Shown: positions 10,555 to 30,435 of the stretch, piece after piece
How positions within the stretch are numbered: the first letter of the stretch is position 1
How the letters are laid out: every line of letters begins with the position of its first letter
From: Cylicocyclus nassatus
Taxonomy: Eukaryota > Nematoda > Chromadorea > Rhabditida > Strongylidae
Assembly: GCA_958299035.1 (NCBI GenBank)
Contig: CATQJL010000326.1
Location: 1,750,232-1,814,231, forward strand
Direction of reading: 5' to 3'
DNA: 64,000 nt
Position numbers and translations under genes: made by a program
Notes under the pieces: generated by a model
Databases searched by the model: none
What the model was told of the DNA's origin: nothing
Seen by the model: the letters and a program-made list of their open reading frames with translations, nothing else

Positions 10555-12770
10555 ATGTCTTCACAGCTTAACGCTTCCACAGCTATTTTTATTGCGAATG
10601 CTAGACAGGCTCGTGTAGTTAACGTCATCACGCCTGTGATAACAGTGCGACGTCTTCTTCCACGTCCAATTGATACTCCTCTCGCAATCCCAGACTCGCA
10701 TTCTATTTCTGCGCCAGATAGTAGCAACCTTTCTGCGCCAGCTGTCACCTTAGATACACAAAATATGTCCATTGCTTCACAAACGCAAGAAGCTTTTGCT
10801 ACACCTGCATTACATGAAATTGCGCCAATGTCTTCCCCAAATCATGAAAGTATTTCTTCTCCGCAAACTTCCCCTAATCCCATTTCAGGTAGATATATAG
10901 GGGAAAGGCAGGTAAGTAAGTTTGGAAAACATTGTGTCTTAACCTACCGGATTCCAGGAGGGAGTCGATGTTACTGCTTTGCGTTCCACAAAAACAAGAG
11001 GAACTGCAAAACATACAAATGTATACAATGCTGCAAAGACGGACACTTTACGCAAATCGACGTAAGCCCTAATCATCTTGCACGATGCAGCAGTGTAGTA
11101 ATGTATTCTGTACAGGTGGTGGGGGACGTGTTTCAAGAAGACCCATGCCGCATCCCGCATCGTTGTCTGCCGAAAAAAATAAAGACAAATTCACTCGAGC
11201 GCTTTCTTTACCAAAAGCTACAAAACATCAGATCGGACCCCGCGTATGCAGATACACCAGTAAGGAGGTTATGGCAGGATATGCTAGACGTCGTCCCCCT
11301 TATGGAGAATTTGAGTGAGCACAACTATCTCTTTGATCAATCATATAACGGCGAGTTTAGGTATGGAGGAGGTGGAAGAACTCATGGATGAATTTCACAA
11401 AGGTGGTTACGCAGCACGAAGACGAACTATCGCTAAGTCTGCTTATGTTCTTCTTCTCGTATCCGTCTCGGCAACGTTCACGTTTCAGAGCACTGCAGAG
11501 ACATGACATGCCCAGGGCCACATTGGAGGATCTACCCAACGACTTGAAAAACTTGCCGGACGGGTCGCTCTTCTTGCAACATAGCCAGCCGGGACTGTAC
11601 ATGTTTTATTCAAGAAGCACATTAGAGGTATACGGTAGTTATTTTATACCACTCGAATTCACATTGCTTTGCAGAAGGCTGTGAACAACGGTCTAATTGC
11701 CATTGTAGCAGATGGCATACATAACCTCCCACCCTGCGAGCTAGGAAAAGATGCACAACTTTACACAGTTCACGGTGTATGTAACGCCGGAGTAGGTAAG
11801 TCCTTTGAGCTTCTTCACATCACCATGTCATTCAGTAGATATAATTTAGATGTGCCGCTTGTTCATGTGTTGATGAGAAGGAAAACTCAGTCTTTCTACG
11901 AGAAGGTATTCGGCATTGTAAAAGAGGAGCTCCAGGACCTAAACGTCGATCTGGCCCGTTTACGCATAGTAATTGACTTCGAGAGGGCAGCATTATCAGC
12001 GATCAGAGTAAGAATGCTCAGTACAGAAACATTCGTGAAAAGATGTTTTCAGAAACAGTGCCCCAGTTCGCCTATTGAGGGCTGTGCCTTTCATTTGGCA
12101 CAGTCCTGGAATAGAAAGGCACAGTCCCTCGGGCTCAGATCAGAGATGAAGCAAAGAAGAGTCTCCAGTTGGTGGATGACAATCAAAGGATTAATTTTTT
12201 TGCCACCTCAATTGCATAGAAAAATACCAGCCTTTTTCGCACCTTCAAATATCCCAAACACGCACCCGGCCTATATCAAATGCAAAAACTTTTTGAGTTA
12301 CCTTCATAAGAATTGGTACCGTGGCCCATTTGCAAGTATTTGGAATAAATGGGGGAAGGAAGAGATCAGAACCAGCAACATTGCCGAGTCATATCATAGG
12401 TAAGGGTATCTTTCAATCTGTGAAAGGTTAATTTTTCTTGATTCCAGAGTCCTTCGACTACTCATACGCGAAAACCAAGCACCAGTGCGGAAAACGCTAC
12501 TATGTCTAAGGGGCAGCAATAATAGAGCAATGTGCACCTTGCGTAACCTTGAAAGAGTAAGTCAAATTTTTACGCACAGAAAATGTTGGTAAACCAATTC
12601 TTTAGGGTGTCGTGCGAAGGCTACGAAGAAAAGACCAGCTGCGACGCGATAAAATAAACAGGCTGATGCGCGAATATCGAGAACAGTTGCTTGCACCTTG
12701 TGTCTCCACAAGACTACTAACACATTACTGCCAAAAAATGGCTCGCTTCGTTTCTGACAAAGTTATCTGA
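10555..12770 (+). CDS. MULE transposase (zinc-binding N-terminus plus MULE DDE domain)
   Basis: The product would cut and paste the surrounding element. The first exon (from ATG 10555) has a Ser/Pro-rich leader, then a Cys/His cluster around 10960-11090 (RCYCFAFHKNKRNC, YKCIQCCKDGHF, HLARC), like the FLYWCH/WRKY-type fingers of MULE transposases. The catalytic domain lies in the exon starting at 11675 (GCAG acceptor) and ending at 12399: IVADGIHNLP, IVIDFERAAL and the hallmark C-x2-H block GCAFHLAQSWNRK. Final exons are 12448-12556 and 12606-12770 (TGA). AATAAA follows at 12829-12834. Frames between about 11340 and 11670 (EEVEELMDEFHKGG, then LPNDLKNLPDGSLF) could not be joined by clean splices, so a frameshift is possible and activity is uncertain. 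Confidence 0.75.
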
Positions 12771-13484
12771 GTTTTGCTTTGTGCACAGCCATTGTAATCA
12801 AATCACAATTGCTATGTAAATTTGATCAAATAAAGTTACAACTTCTATAAAAGCACAAGCATTCTGAAGGTCAGAAACAAAGCACTAGATTAGAAGATTT
12901 TGTTGTCCAACTACATAGTACTACATACTTCTCGAACTCAAGCGTATTGTGTGGCGACAGCAAACGCGCAGACTGTTCGCAGTGTATTTGTTTGCCATCA
13001 TGTTCAAAAAACATTTGCGACGTTTTTCTGACTCACCTTCTCATGCTAATCCGCTACTAGCAAAATAGCTAGACCTTGAAAATCCATTTAGTCATGTTGC
13101 GGCAACGTCCAAAATATAAGAAGCATATAAAAGATAGAGCAATCTCAGGCGAATGGGCCGTGTGTTAGATAAGAAACGCTCAGGCGATGTTCGCCACCTA
13201 AGCGCAAAGTCAGCATATTGTGACTCACACAGGATACTACAACTTGTATTGCAATCATGGGAACTCTAGTAATGAATAGGAAACGACAGAAGGTGCTGAT
13301 AAAACGCATACAGAACTCATAGACGATTGGTTCTTATGACACACAATGGCATTATGAGGAAACTGCATGATGAGCTGCACGACAAATATTTCTCATTTGT
13401 CCGAAAAAAATGATTACATCTACTTTGTTATGAAACGCGCAAGATAGGGTCAACCAGATTATTCAAAAGTTACTGTACATGTCA

Positions 13485-14262
13485 AGTCGTTGACCGCACA
13501 CTAGTTGTACATTGCGGAGGACGCGCGGCGCGGCTGTATCTGTCACGAGAGAACGACTTCTGTTACGATTACCACTGGTACAAATTTCGGCCACGCGAAG
13601 CGTGTTCCGCAATGTGCAGTCAGTTCGTTGCGCTCAACGACACGAATATTTCCACTGCAGTTACAACACCATGACTGTCTGACTGAATCAACGAATCATA
13701 AATGCACTGCACTGCACGGCAACTTTCGCTGCGACACAACCGACAAGCAGCCATCATCTTCGATTGCAAGTGCTCGACCTGCAAACAGACTTGATCAAAT
13801 CTGCGAGTCCCCTATCGACGAGCTATGAAAGCTATGAACATTGCAAGGAAACCGCTGAGCAGATGAACCAGCAAACATAAAGGAATTTGGAACGCAAAAA
13901 GACAAAAATTCAATGACTGTGACTAAAGTAGTACTGACGTGACTAAAAAAATACGCGATAGTGTTACAACACCTCTACAGTCTGTTCCAATCGTGGTCAC
14001 GCCGCGAAACGTGGGCTCGACGTCGCAAAATTGCCGGAAAGATCAAGAAGAGTTGGGCAAATTTGGCGAAGCGCAGATTTAGGGTAATTGCTACTCGATT
14101 CGTTGACCACACGGACTGCACAAACGCTACGAACTGTGCGCAGCGCGGAAACGTTGCGAGAGCGACTTGTACAATAGCAAATTTGTACTGAGGCAAGCGT
14201 TTTACGTGCGGCGCGTGCTCCGCAGTGATGTCCAGTCCATGCGGTCAACGAATCGATTATAC
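13485..14262. repeat. Diverged inverted repeat inside the MULE
   Basis: 13485-13640 (CGTTGACCGCA..., TGCGGAGGACGCG) resembles the reverse complement of 14080-14262 (...CGTGCTCCGCA, TGCGGTCAACG). Identity is patchy, so this is probably an old foldback insertion. Open frames of 73-107 residues here are by-products. The remaining internal MULE sequence, 12771-13484 and 14263-15190, shows no gene. Confidence 0.4.
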
Positions 14263-15196
14263 ATGCGTTACATTAAGAAAAAAACCAGAAAAACACAAGC
14301 ACCTATTTGCTTAGTTTGTCACCACAAAACTCATGGAATCATAACATCTTCGTATAAACAAAACGGTCTGACGACCTCTCAAACAAGCATTCGGAAAGTA
14401 CTTACGTGAAAGCAAGAAGCTTAGCACGGTTGGCGCTGTGACAGAGCCTCCGAAAGCTGAAATCAAAAAAGGGCAGATTCTTCAATCATAATGACAGCTA
14501 CCAAGGCAAATCTTATCTTCAAATCTTACCGAGTTGCTGGTTGAGACGAATCAGACCGAAATGGGTAGGACCGGTGAGTGGACCTGAGCAGAATGGAACG
14601 TTGGGAAACAGGGAAGCCACATTGAAGAGCTAAACAGACACAACAGACATCAGACGAACGGTGAAAATGGAGCGGATTTGAAAACCATTCTAAATCGGAG
14701 CGATATATTGCGTTGACATGAACTAAAGGGGACGTAAGTCACGAAAGGGAGCTGCTTTGCATTTATGGGCAGAAAAAGTGAGGAAGTATCTTTTTTGATT
14801 CTATCTAGTCCAAGAAAATAGTGCGGTTATAAAGGCAACTTTGACTGTAACGTAGAAAGTGAGGTCACTTAGCAAAATCTACAACTTTCACCTGACCACA
14901 GCCTCGGAAACTGATCTAGTTCCGGGTAAGAACACATACTGGGGCTTCAAAAGACTCCAACCAAGTGTAAAACACAAACAAAATGTAAAATTAGGCCTGA
15001 ATATCGAATTTTGGCATCATTCCAAAACTTTTCGCCGTGTTGCGCGTTACAAGTGTGCGAAAAGTGAGTGGCAATGCGTGTGCAGAGAGCTCGTCCGATT
15101 CTCCGCCCTTGCCCCGCCTCCTGTCCAATAGCAGCAGTGGTGTCGACCAATCGGAAAAGCGCAGCCACGGCACTCGGTTCAAAAGGGCCGTTCCCC

Positions 15197-15825
15197 ACTC
15201 TTCTGGCCTCAGCTCAGGCAAATGCTGAAAAACTGTGGGCAGTTCTGATTGCAGAAGAAAAGATAACCTTGAAAAGAACACGTCATGTACTCCGAAAGAA
15301 CCCATCTTTGTTTAGCGAAAGTCCGATCTTCTTCCATTTCAGCTGTGATAGTTTTCCAACACGACTAGTTGTGACTAACCATCACAACCGAAATGCAAAA
15401 AGATCGGCATGCAATGAATTTGTAACAGTTGTCTTGTGGCGATGAATCGCGACGATGAAATCGCATGAACTCTGTCCGAGGTCTAACATTCCTATAGTAT
15501 TACCCTGTTTGATGAGGATTCACTCCGTATAAAGCCATGCTTGATTATGTGCAGTAGTGTCGTTTCGAAGAGCACAGAAATTTGTTGGGGACAAACTCAT
15601 TTCTCAAGTCCTCTATTTTCTCTTCGCTTACAGTACGTACAAACATACAAGATGTCCTATAACAACACCTAAAATCATTACTCGAATGCGAACACTGCTT
15701 TTGCTAGAACAAAGATGGGTTCTTTCGGAGTACATGACGTGTTCTTTTCAACGTTATCTTTTCTTCTGCAATCGAAGAACTGCCCACAGTTCTTCAGCAG
15801 TTGCCTGAACTGAGGCCAGAAGAGT
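15197..15825. repeat. Foldback element inserted in the right MULE arm
   Basis: Arms of about 116 bp, 15197-15312 and 15708-15825, are inverted copies. The left arm starts ACTCTTCTGGCCTCAG and includes CTGTGGGCAGTTCTGATTGC and ACACGTCATGTACTCCG. Outside it, the MULE arm resumes (GCCCTTTTGAACC on the low side, CTCAATCTCTTTGCTC on the high side), so insertion post-dates the arm. The 400-bp centre contains a fragment of the palindromic MITE family (15323-15472). No coding potential. Confidence 0.7.
15323..15472. repeat. Fragment related to the 2269-2500 palindromic MITE
   Basis: Shares GTGATAGTTTTCC, ACACGACT, GATCGGCATGCA, AACAGTTGTCTT and GATGAAATCGC in the same order as 2370-2487. It lies in the middle of the foldback element, making a third nesting level. 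Confidence 0.6.
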
Positions 15826-16200
15826 TTCTCAATCTCTTTGCTCTAACACTGTAGATCCAAGTTATTGTTTCCTTCCTACCTATTCCGGGTATAGTGAGTT
15901 GAAAATCTACCGTCTCCGGTGAACAGACTAAATTTTCCCGTTCCTCACTTCAAATGAAGTAAAACAAAAGTTTTTTTCAAATATTTTCTTTGAATCGCTT
16001 TATAACGCCATTCCATTTTCGTAGCAACAGTTATTGACATAACTACTTCTTTGTTGGTTCATTCATCATTAAAATATATACAAGAGGAACATCAATATCA
16101 TCAGTATATTTCACTATCATATGCGTGCTTATAGAGGGATACTGATGAGTATTAGAATAGTATGTATGAGAGGGAGTTCAATAAAAAATCACAATCCAAA

Positions 16201-19200
16201 CTACCAGCAAACCATAAGTCGCAGGATGTCTCCATGATGTGATAAGCAAGATAATAAGGTGTGAAGAGGCAGCTATGTCGCCTTTCTTGATCGCATTGGC
16301 TATATACTGTAGTTAGGGTCAGCGCCGGAATCCGGCGCATAATGGTTTCTGGTGGAAGCCGGGCATCTTGCTTGAAACGCGGGTTTCGACGACTCCGCTA
16401 GGTTGTGAGGTGAGAAGTCATCCCTTCATCGTATCGACGACGCATCTGGTATCTGTGAAAGATTCTTCAACTACATCCTTGTGAAGATGTACATGGAAAA
16501 GAATAGGTTCTTGATTACCGGAAGTGAAGAGCAGTCCCTCGTAAGACAAGCAATTCGAATAAGGAATTCGACCAACGCCCTGTTCCTATAAAAGTCTCTG
16601 CGCTCGGATACCTTGGTTTTCCGTTGCTGTTGCAATAGAGACGATGTCATCCCCCGTCCATGTCGTCTCTCTTCAGATAATTAGGGATTTTACACGATAT
16701 CCTCTAAACCCCAACCAATTCTAGTAATGGAATCAAAGTGCCCAATGAAATTTTATCACTCACCTCGTCTAACAGGTTTAACCCTCAAAAAAAAAACAAA
16801 TAAACATGTTAACTGGTGAATTTTCTGGATACAGCCGCTCATCTAGTGTATAATTCTCCCATAATCTCTTCGTTTCCTCCGTAGAGGACCCAAATTTAAT
16901 TCAAGAAAATATGTACAGAGGGAGCACAGCGGGGGTCCTGCCATATAGCCGACGCGCGCGCGGTCGCGCAGCTGACGCAGCAACGATATCCGATTATACC
17001 GGAATACTGCATGCGAAATTTGCAGGTCATTGTAAGCTAGGCTGTTTTTTCCTGTATCGTTTAGTCTGTTATCTGTTATCATTGGTGCTTGGTTTTCCGA
17101 CAGTACTGTACGTCGTCTTCAGACAAGTCTTAGTTCGTTTAGCGGTGCGCTGAGAACGGGCTTAGCCCATCTATTCAATCTTCCTCAAATTGGACCTCAT
17201 GCTCTTGAAACTTTATTGTGTAAATTCGCTGAGTATTATGAAGTATTTTCTTTTGTATCCAAAAACCCGCCGGATTTGTGATTTACGGAGCGTGATGATA
17301 TAATTCTGTGCTAGTTTTCAATTTAGAAGGATTATTTTGTATCCGTTCAATTAAAATAATGTGCCTGCATTTGTGTTCTTGCAACTTCGTTTTTGATTGC
17401 TAGCGTGAAAGGTCGTTGTCATTTCTGAACTTTTGTATTTATCCCTATTATATTTCACTCATCATCAAACACGAACTTCCTTTGCGTTCATTCACTACCA
17501 CTGCAAATCCATAAGTTTTGTTTGGCTTTTTAACGGATCTTCACGCATTCCAGCCTGTCCATGACTAATTGGTTGCACTAGGTGCATTTTGTGTGTAATC
17601 ATAGCGTTAACTAACAACTGTGAAGAGATGAACTTTGTGTTGGCATTCTTGAATGCATGCCAAGTACAAATTCCTGAACAGCGAGCTTCTCAGCTTTCTG
17701 GTCCAACCATTTCTCACAAGGCTCTTTACTGTCTAACGAAAGTATTAACCTCGAATTTCGCACTTGAACAAATACCTTTATTGCGTGTCCCGCGTTTATT
17801 GCGAGTCATTCGGGTGTAAGGAATGATCAGCGGCGAGCGAGGGTCGAGTCAAAAGCAACCGGCTGATCCCTGTTCGCTGCTTTGCCTCAACGCTGTGGCT
17901 GTCCGTGAGTGTGGCCTGACTGAGGACGATCGATGCAAGTATATGTGTGTGTTATGTCCGAAGGAAGGCACTCCGCTGACCGCTGCCTGGCTTTAGCTGC
18001 CGCAGCTTCTCGGAGAGCTGGCTATCAAGCGCTGGCTCGCGCTAGATATGCACGGTCGTGCCTTTGCTTAAGAACCCAGCGAATTATAGCTGAACCCGCT
18101 GAATGTTTCTACATGCTTCATTTCTGCAACTTATGCAGGTCGATTTGCGGACTTTTTTTTTGACTCATGCCAGTGAAGTGGGGCCCTGGTTGGTGCAGCA
18201 TAACACTTTTTTTGTAAAATATATGGGCACAGTTTTGTGAATCAGGCTGTTTTTGCGCTGATCGGGTATGTTGTGTTAACGAGAAGGTTCTCTAGCCGCT
18301 GAACACTGCTGCTGAATACAAATAAGACATATTTGACGCGAGCAGTCCTCTTGACTTTGTAATTTTTTTTTGCTTACCGGAATTACAGCTTTACTATAGT
18401 CGATGTTTCCCACTCTATGTGTCTTTGCGAGAACGGAGTCTTGTGCGAAATCCTACGATTTTTGCAAACGCTCTCTGTCATATGTCTCATATTCTACTCC
18501 GGAACTGTGCATTAGGCTGAGCATCTTGCGGATATCCGCACTCTTGATCCCATTGCAGATAATACAAAATCTTTTTAGAGATATACAAAGTGCTTCATTA
18601 TCATCCGCATCTTCCTATTAAGATACTATTTGTGCTCATTTGTGAAAACAGTGGTTATGTCGTTTTTCTGTGTTATAACTATTCGATTAAATCGATGAAT
18701 CTATGCGGAAATCACTGTCCTATTTTTGTAATACCTGTTAAGTTTGTAGTCATACTCTCAGCATGCTTTTCGGTCTTGTTTATCAGATGAAAAGACGAAC
18801 TGTTTGAGTGATCTAATCTTTGAAGAGCATCACATCATTGTTAAGTGTGCTGGCGAGGTACGTTTTCGTAGTCTGTCATTCTTTTTTTGGCGATTCTGCT
18901 CTGCATATTTCTGACGTGTCATTTTTTGTCGATTGATTTGAAGTGAAGATCTGCTTTGTGATCCTTTTCGTTATGCTATGCTCTCGCTCGTATGGTTTTT
19001 CGTTCAGTCCATCTTTTTGCTATGGTTAACGGCTACCATACATTCAGTCCATCTTTTTGCTATGGTTAATGACTACCCCTCTATGTTATCACGACCATCT
19101 TCCGCTCAGTTTTCATTGGATTTGCAGAATTTTTCACAGTGTGAATTTTATTCTCGTCAATTTCGTACCGTCGTCGCCGAGTTTTGTTCTTTTCATCAGC

Positions 19201-20491
19201 CTTGGCATTGAATTCTTCTTACTATTCTTTCATAACTGAACACCGTAACGTCGTCCATTGTTCACCGTACCACATCCTTTGCAGCGTCCAGTGACTAGTG
19301 CACTAGGTTTCGCCCTTTTCAGCATCTTACCCGTGTCTGTTGGCTGAACGCCCCCACGTCCAACATCGTCATCACAGCGATGAAGTAACCAGTCCCACAT
19401 CGCTCATAAATCCGACGCCCAATCTTCATTGACGTGAGCATCTAATTTCTTTTTTGTTTCCTTTCACCATGTCTCATTATCGTTTGATTCCGTAATGTCT
19501 TGTCCGAGATCCGGTTAGAGCACAAATCTAGGTTAAAAGATTCATGAATATTCAAAAAGAATGAGAATTTCTATGCACTTGCGTTGCGCCGATGAGCGCT
19601 CTCTTCACACTTTTCTCGTCGCTCGCGATCGTAGAACTGACACCATGCGCAATGGGTTACAACGTTCAGGCCTTCGTTCTCCGCATTCCTACAATGAAAG
19701 CGCGCACAACCGAATGAGTGCCTTCAGCAGGCCTTGTTTACGTTGAGGACATCCCGCTAGAAACGTGTTCGCTTGTGATATAGAAATTTTCGGGTCCGGA
19801 AAATTCAGTTCGTTTTTTTGTTTTGTTGCAACTGCTCGAGCGTTTTTGTATCCACAATCTTTACCAAAGCGGGTGAAATTGCCCGAGTCGCGAAACAAAA
19901 GTTGCCTCGAGAACCGTTGTATTTGGAGCGATTAGTGTTTTTGTCATACTGCCGTAGACTACGTTTTGTAGATGACTTCGTTTTTCTTTTTTGGATGAGA
20001 ACCACTTTGGTGGAAGCTCAATTACCGAACCGTTCTTTGATTGTTATCGCGATGTGGCATCTAACATGCCTGCGCATTCTATTCTGATGATTAAGTGTGA
20101 TCTTTTTTTTTATCAGATTCCAGTTTTGCTGACACATTTCATAATTCCAGTAATGAGCATGTGCTGACATGAACATAACCTAATCAGACAACCAACTTCA
20201 CTTGACAGTACCGACTTACGTTGGGACTCGCGCTGTCAACTCTTACTTCAAACATTCTTTCAAGTGTTTTTACGTTGTTGTATTGCAACAAATGAGGCGC
20301 AGTAGGGCCACACACTGACAGAAAGAGATTGTAAAGATTTCTGGTGATTGTTCGAACGCGCTGGGGAGGTTGTAGAGGTAAGTATGTCAGCTTTCGCTGT
20401 CTAGTAAGTTTAGAAAATCTGATCAGTAAAGCTCTAATTAGCACTCAGAGTTACATGTTTATTATGAGCTGTTATCACTTCGTTGCTTTCA
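16201..20491 (+). other. Upstream region of syd-2, no supported gene
   Basis: Runs from the MULE edge to the syd-2 start. It includes a GC-richer patch at 17815-18070 and long T-rich tracts. A 28-bp near-perfect direct repeat (TTCAGTCCATCTTTTTGCTA) occurs at about 19004-19033 and 19040-19070. Open frames are below 92 residues and lack coding character. Presumably it holds the syd-2 promoter and outron. Confidence 0.4.
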
Positions 20492-20492
20492 G
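20481..20492 (+). promoter_or_regulatory. Probable trans-splice acceptor of syd-2
   Basis: CGTTGCTTTCAG at 20481-20492 precedes the start codon at 20522 by 29 bases, with no in-frame exon upstream. This is the pattern of a spliced-leader acceptor. A cis-spliced 5'UTR exon further upstream would look the same. Confidence 0.5.
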
Positions 20493-20521
20493 TCCGTTCG
20501 CCACTATCGTGATTTAGGGCG

Positions 20522-28453
<7,932 letters not shown>

Positions 28454-29789
28454 TTTTTGCATGCTCACTAACTTACCTATGGGCTGTACACAAGGGCTTT
28501 CAAGGCAAACAAAAAATCTCAGAGCTTCCACTACATTGTTGTAGATTTCAAAATCGTGAACGGTCCACTGTAATCATTACAGTTTGCACTTCAGCCGCCT
28601 GAACGTTACATTTGAGATCTCTTAGTCTCGTGTGAGTTTAGTCAAGCTTGCTAACACTGGTCTTTTTGTTCATCTGTTGAACCGCTCACTTTTTGGCTAA
28701 TATTAGCGTTATTAATATTTGATAGTAATTTATTATATAGTCACAGACTGTTAACATTCCGTTGATTTATTGAATTTGCGTGTGGAAGTGTTGCTACAGT
28801 ATAACAAGTTTTACGTATCATGACATTCATAGATTGCTCATTATTAAGTTGTGATGCATATTAGTGTGTTGTGTTCAGTTGTTGAATTATCGAGGTCTCT
28901 CGACTGTGTCAAGGTGTATTTGGGCGTCTACGTTATCTTACGATTTGCTCTAAAAGACGGGAACCATTAGTAGCGTACCATTTTCAGCGCGACGTGAAAA
29001 AGAAGCGTCGAAGTGCGCACAGAAGCCCAGCACCTAGGGAGTAATTAATCTGCATTTTATCTCTGCAATCATACATGATGAGTCTTTCAACGTGCTTTAC
29101 CATTGAGATGTCAATAATTGGAACTGTTGTCTTACCAGGATTGCGCATATTCATTTCATCTTCACTCAAGCAGGTCGCTCTAGTCATTTTTTTCTTGTTC
29201 TTTCTTTTTTGACTTATGCACACTCACTGGCTGTCATGTTTTGCACTTGACGGCAAAATTGCACTTTTCCTTAATTTATTTTTTCCATTTTTTTCTCAGA
29301 TTGTTATAGTTCTTTACCTTTGATCGTCTATATGTATTACTGTTGGGTGCATGATCTGATGTAGTGTTGTAAAGATCATTTACGATACATTATTGTCATA
29401 ACATTGAATTGAGCCCTGTTGTGGTGCCTGAGATACATTAGCGGCTTGCTCCTTTTAATGAGTACTTTATCTCACTTTGTCATTTTTGAGATCAATGAGA
29501 TGCTGATGATGCGTCATTTGTATTTGTGTTTGTATACTTGTTGGAAAGAGTAAATTTTATTGCAGTGATATGAGGTAACACATATGTCTATCGTCAGAGC
29601 AGACGACTGACCGCACTGTGAAAGAAAGATTGAAATACATCAATACTATCGAATATGCATGTTACGCATATATTTCGCATACAGACAAGTCCTCTTTTAT
29701 GTACAGGCGAATGACTGGAACACGAGAGTTTCCAATTTGCAATTGTACCGCTTCTGCATCCAATAGGATTTATTCGTATATTTATTGTT
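28454..29789 (+). other. syd-2 downstream region
   Basis: AT-rich sequence (T-runs at 29190-29300), with no AATAAA soon after 28453. It is either 3'UTR or, if the GTAATG donor at 28433 is used, a long last intron. No other gene recognised. Confidence 0.3.
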
Positions 29790-29940
29790 TCTGGGATCTC
29801 AAAATTTCCATGCCGGTCGTTTTTCGGCCGGCTCCTTGCGATATCGGCTGAATAGTGGTCGTGACGGTGAACCTCGACGTTCTAGGCGTTCCGAGTCCCC
29901 TGGGGCCAGGAGGTTCCTAAATCAAGCGGATTTACATTAG
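29790..29940 (+). CDS. Terminal coding exon candidate, Ser/Arg/Gly-rich; possibly alternative syd-2 C-terminus
   Basis: One frame reads NFHAGRFSAGSLRYRLNSGR, continues with EPRRSRRSESPGARRF and ends at a TAG (29938-29940). Its composition differs sharply from the AT-rich surroundings and looks coding. It lies downstream of syd-2 on the same strand. A phase-0 acceptor (CCAATAG at about 29760-29766) leads into this frame and matches the phase of the alternative donor at 28433, but the first codons after it are AT-rich and unconvincing. It could also be the last exon of a separate small gene. Confidence 0.35.
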
Positions 29941-30302
29941 AACTTTGTATGCTTCATTTCTCAAAATTTGTTAGTAACATGGCTGGCTGGGGATGCAAAA
30001 TGTTATTGTCAGGGCTTTGCAGTGTGTGACTGTTGTCCATATAGAGGGATCTTAAATATGGACAATAGTCATAGAACAATTTTAGAGGATCATAGCAGAG
30101 GGGCTTTTTACGGGCTTGTTGGATTGCACTCGTCAGAGCATTCCCACCCTAGAATCAGGATTCCCATGTGCAGAAAAATCTTCGAATGGAAAGGAAGCAG
30201 AGTGTCAGGATTCGATAGCAATGAAACTTCGGAGAAATTTCATAAAAACGATCTGTTTTGTTCTTCTGCTCACGCTATTGTGACCACTATTTCCTAGTTT
30301 GT

Positions 30303-30435
30303 AATAGTTCTAATCACAAGTATAAACACCCGCTTTGCATCTAGAACACAGGCCATGGCCTCCTAACTTCGCAACACATTTCAGCTGCTCCTCGGCTGCT
30401 TTACAGTTTGGCGCCTTAGCTAGCTCAGCAATACA
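30303..30435 (-). CDS. Cysteine-rich terminal exon candidate
   Basis: On the minus strand, ELAKAPNCKAAEEQLKCVAK leads into KLGGHGLCSRCKAGVYTCD and a TAG at about 30315. Five cysteines occur in 40 residues, with a sixth just upstream (WLSCIAEL) if the exon is longer. Possible acceptors are GCTGAG or GAGCTAG near 30425-30435. It lies about 500 bp downstream of the FAM184-like stop on the same strand, so it may be a further exon of that gene, a small downstream gene or a relic. Family not recognised. Confidence 0.3.

Larger units (their letters stand above)
7378..16200 (+). mobile_element. Mutator-like element (MULE) with long terminal inverted repeats and nested insertions
   Basis: Sequence from 7378 (TTTGGATTGTGAT...) reappears inverted ending at 16200 (...ATCACAATCCAAA). 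The arms align over roughly 400 bp once later insertions are removed: left arm 7378-7600 plus 9283-about 9460, right arm 15826-16200 plus about 15160-15196. Shared blocks include TCTAATACTCATCAG, GATGAATGAACCAACAAAG, AGTCTGTTCACC and GCCCTTTTGAACC. Long arms and a MULE-type transposase gene at 10555-12770 define the class. The left arm is split by a pogo-like element, the right arm by a foldback element. A 9-bp target-site duplication, usual for MULEs, was not found, so the outer edges may be off by some bases or the copy may be old. Confidence 0.75.

Noticed and set aside
14991..15305. 104-residue minus-strand open frame
   Set aside because: It spans the junction between the right MULE arm and the foldback arm, and the reading is produced by the repeat sequence.
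7378..16200. Cargo or defence system carried by the large inverted-repeat unit
   Set aside because: The only recognisable genes inside are the MULE transposase and the pogo-like DNA-binding protein. The rest is repeat or non-coding.
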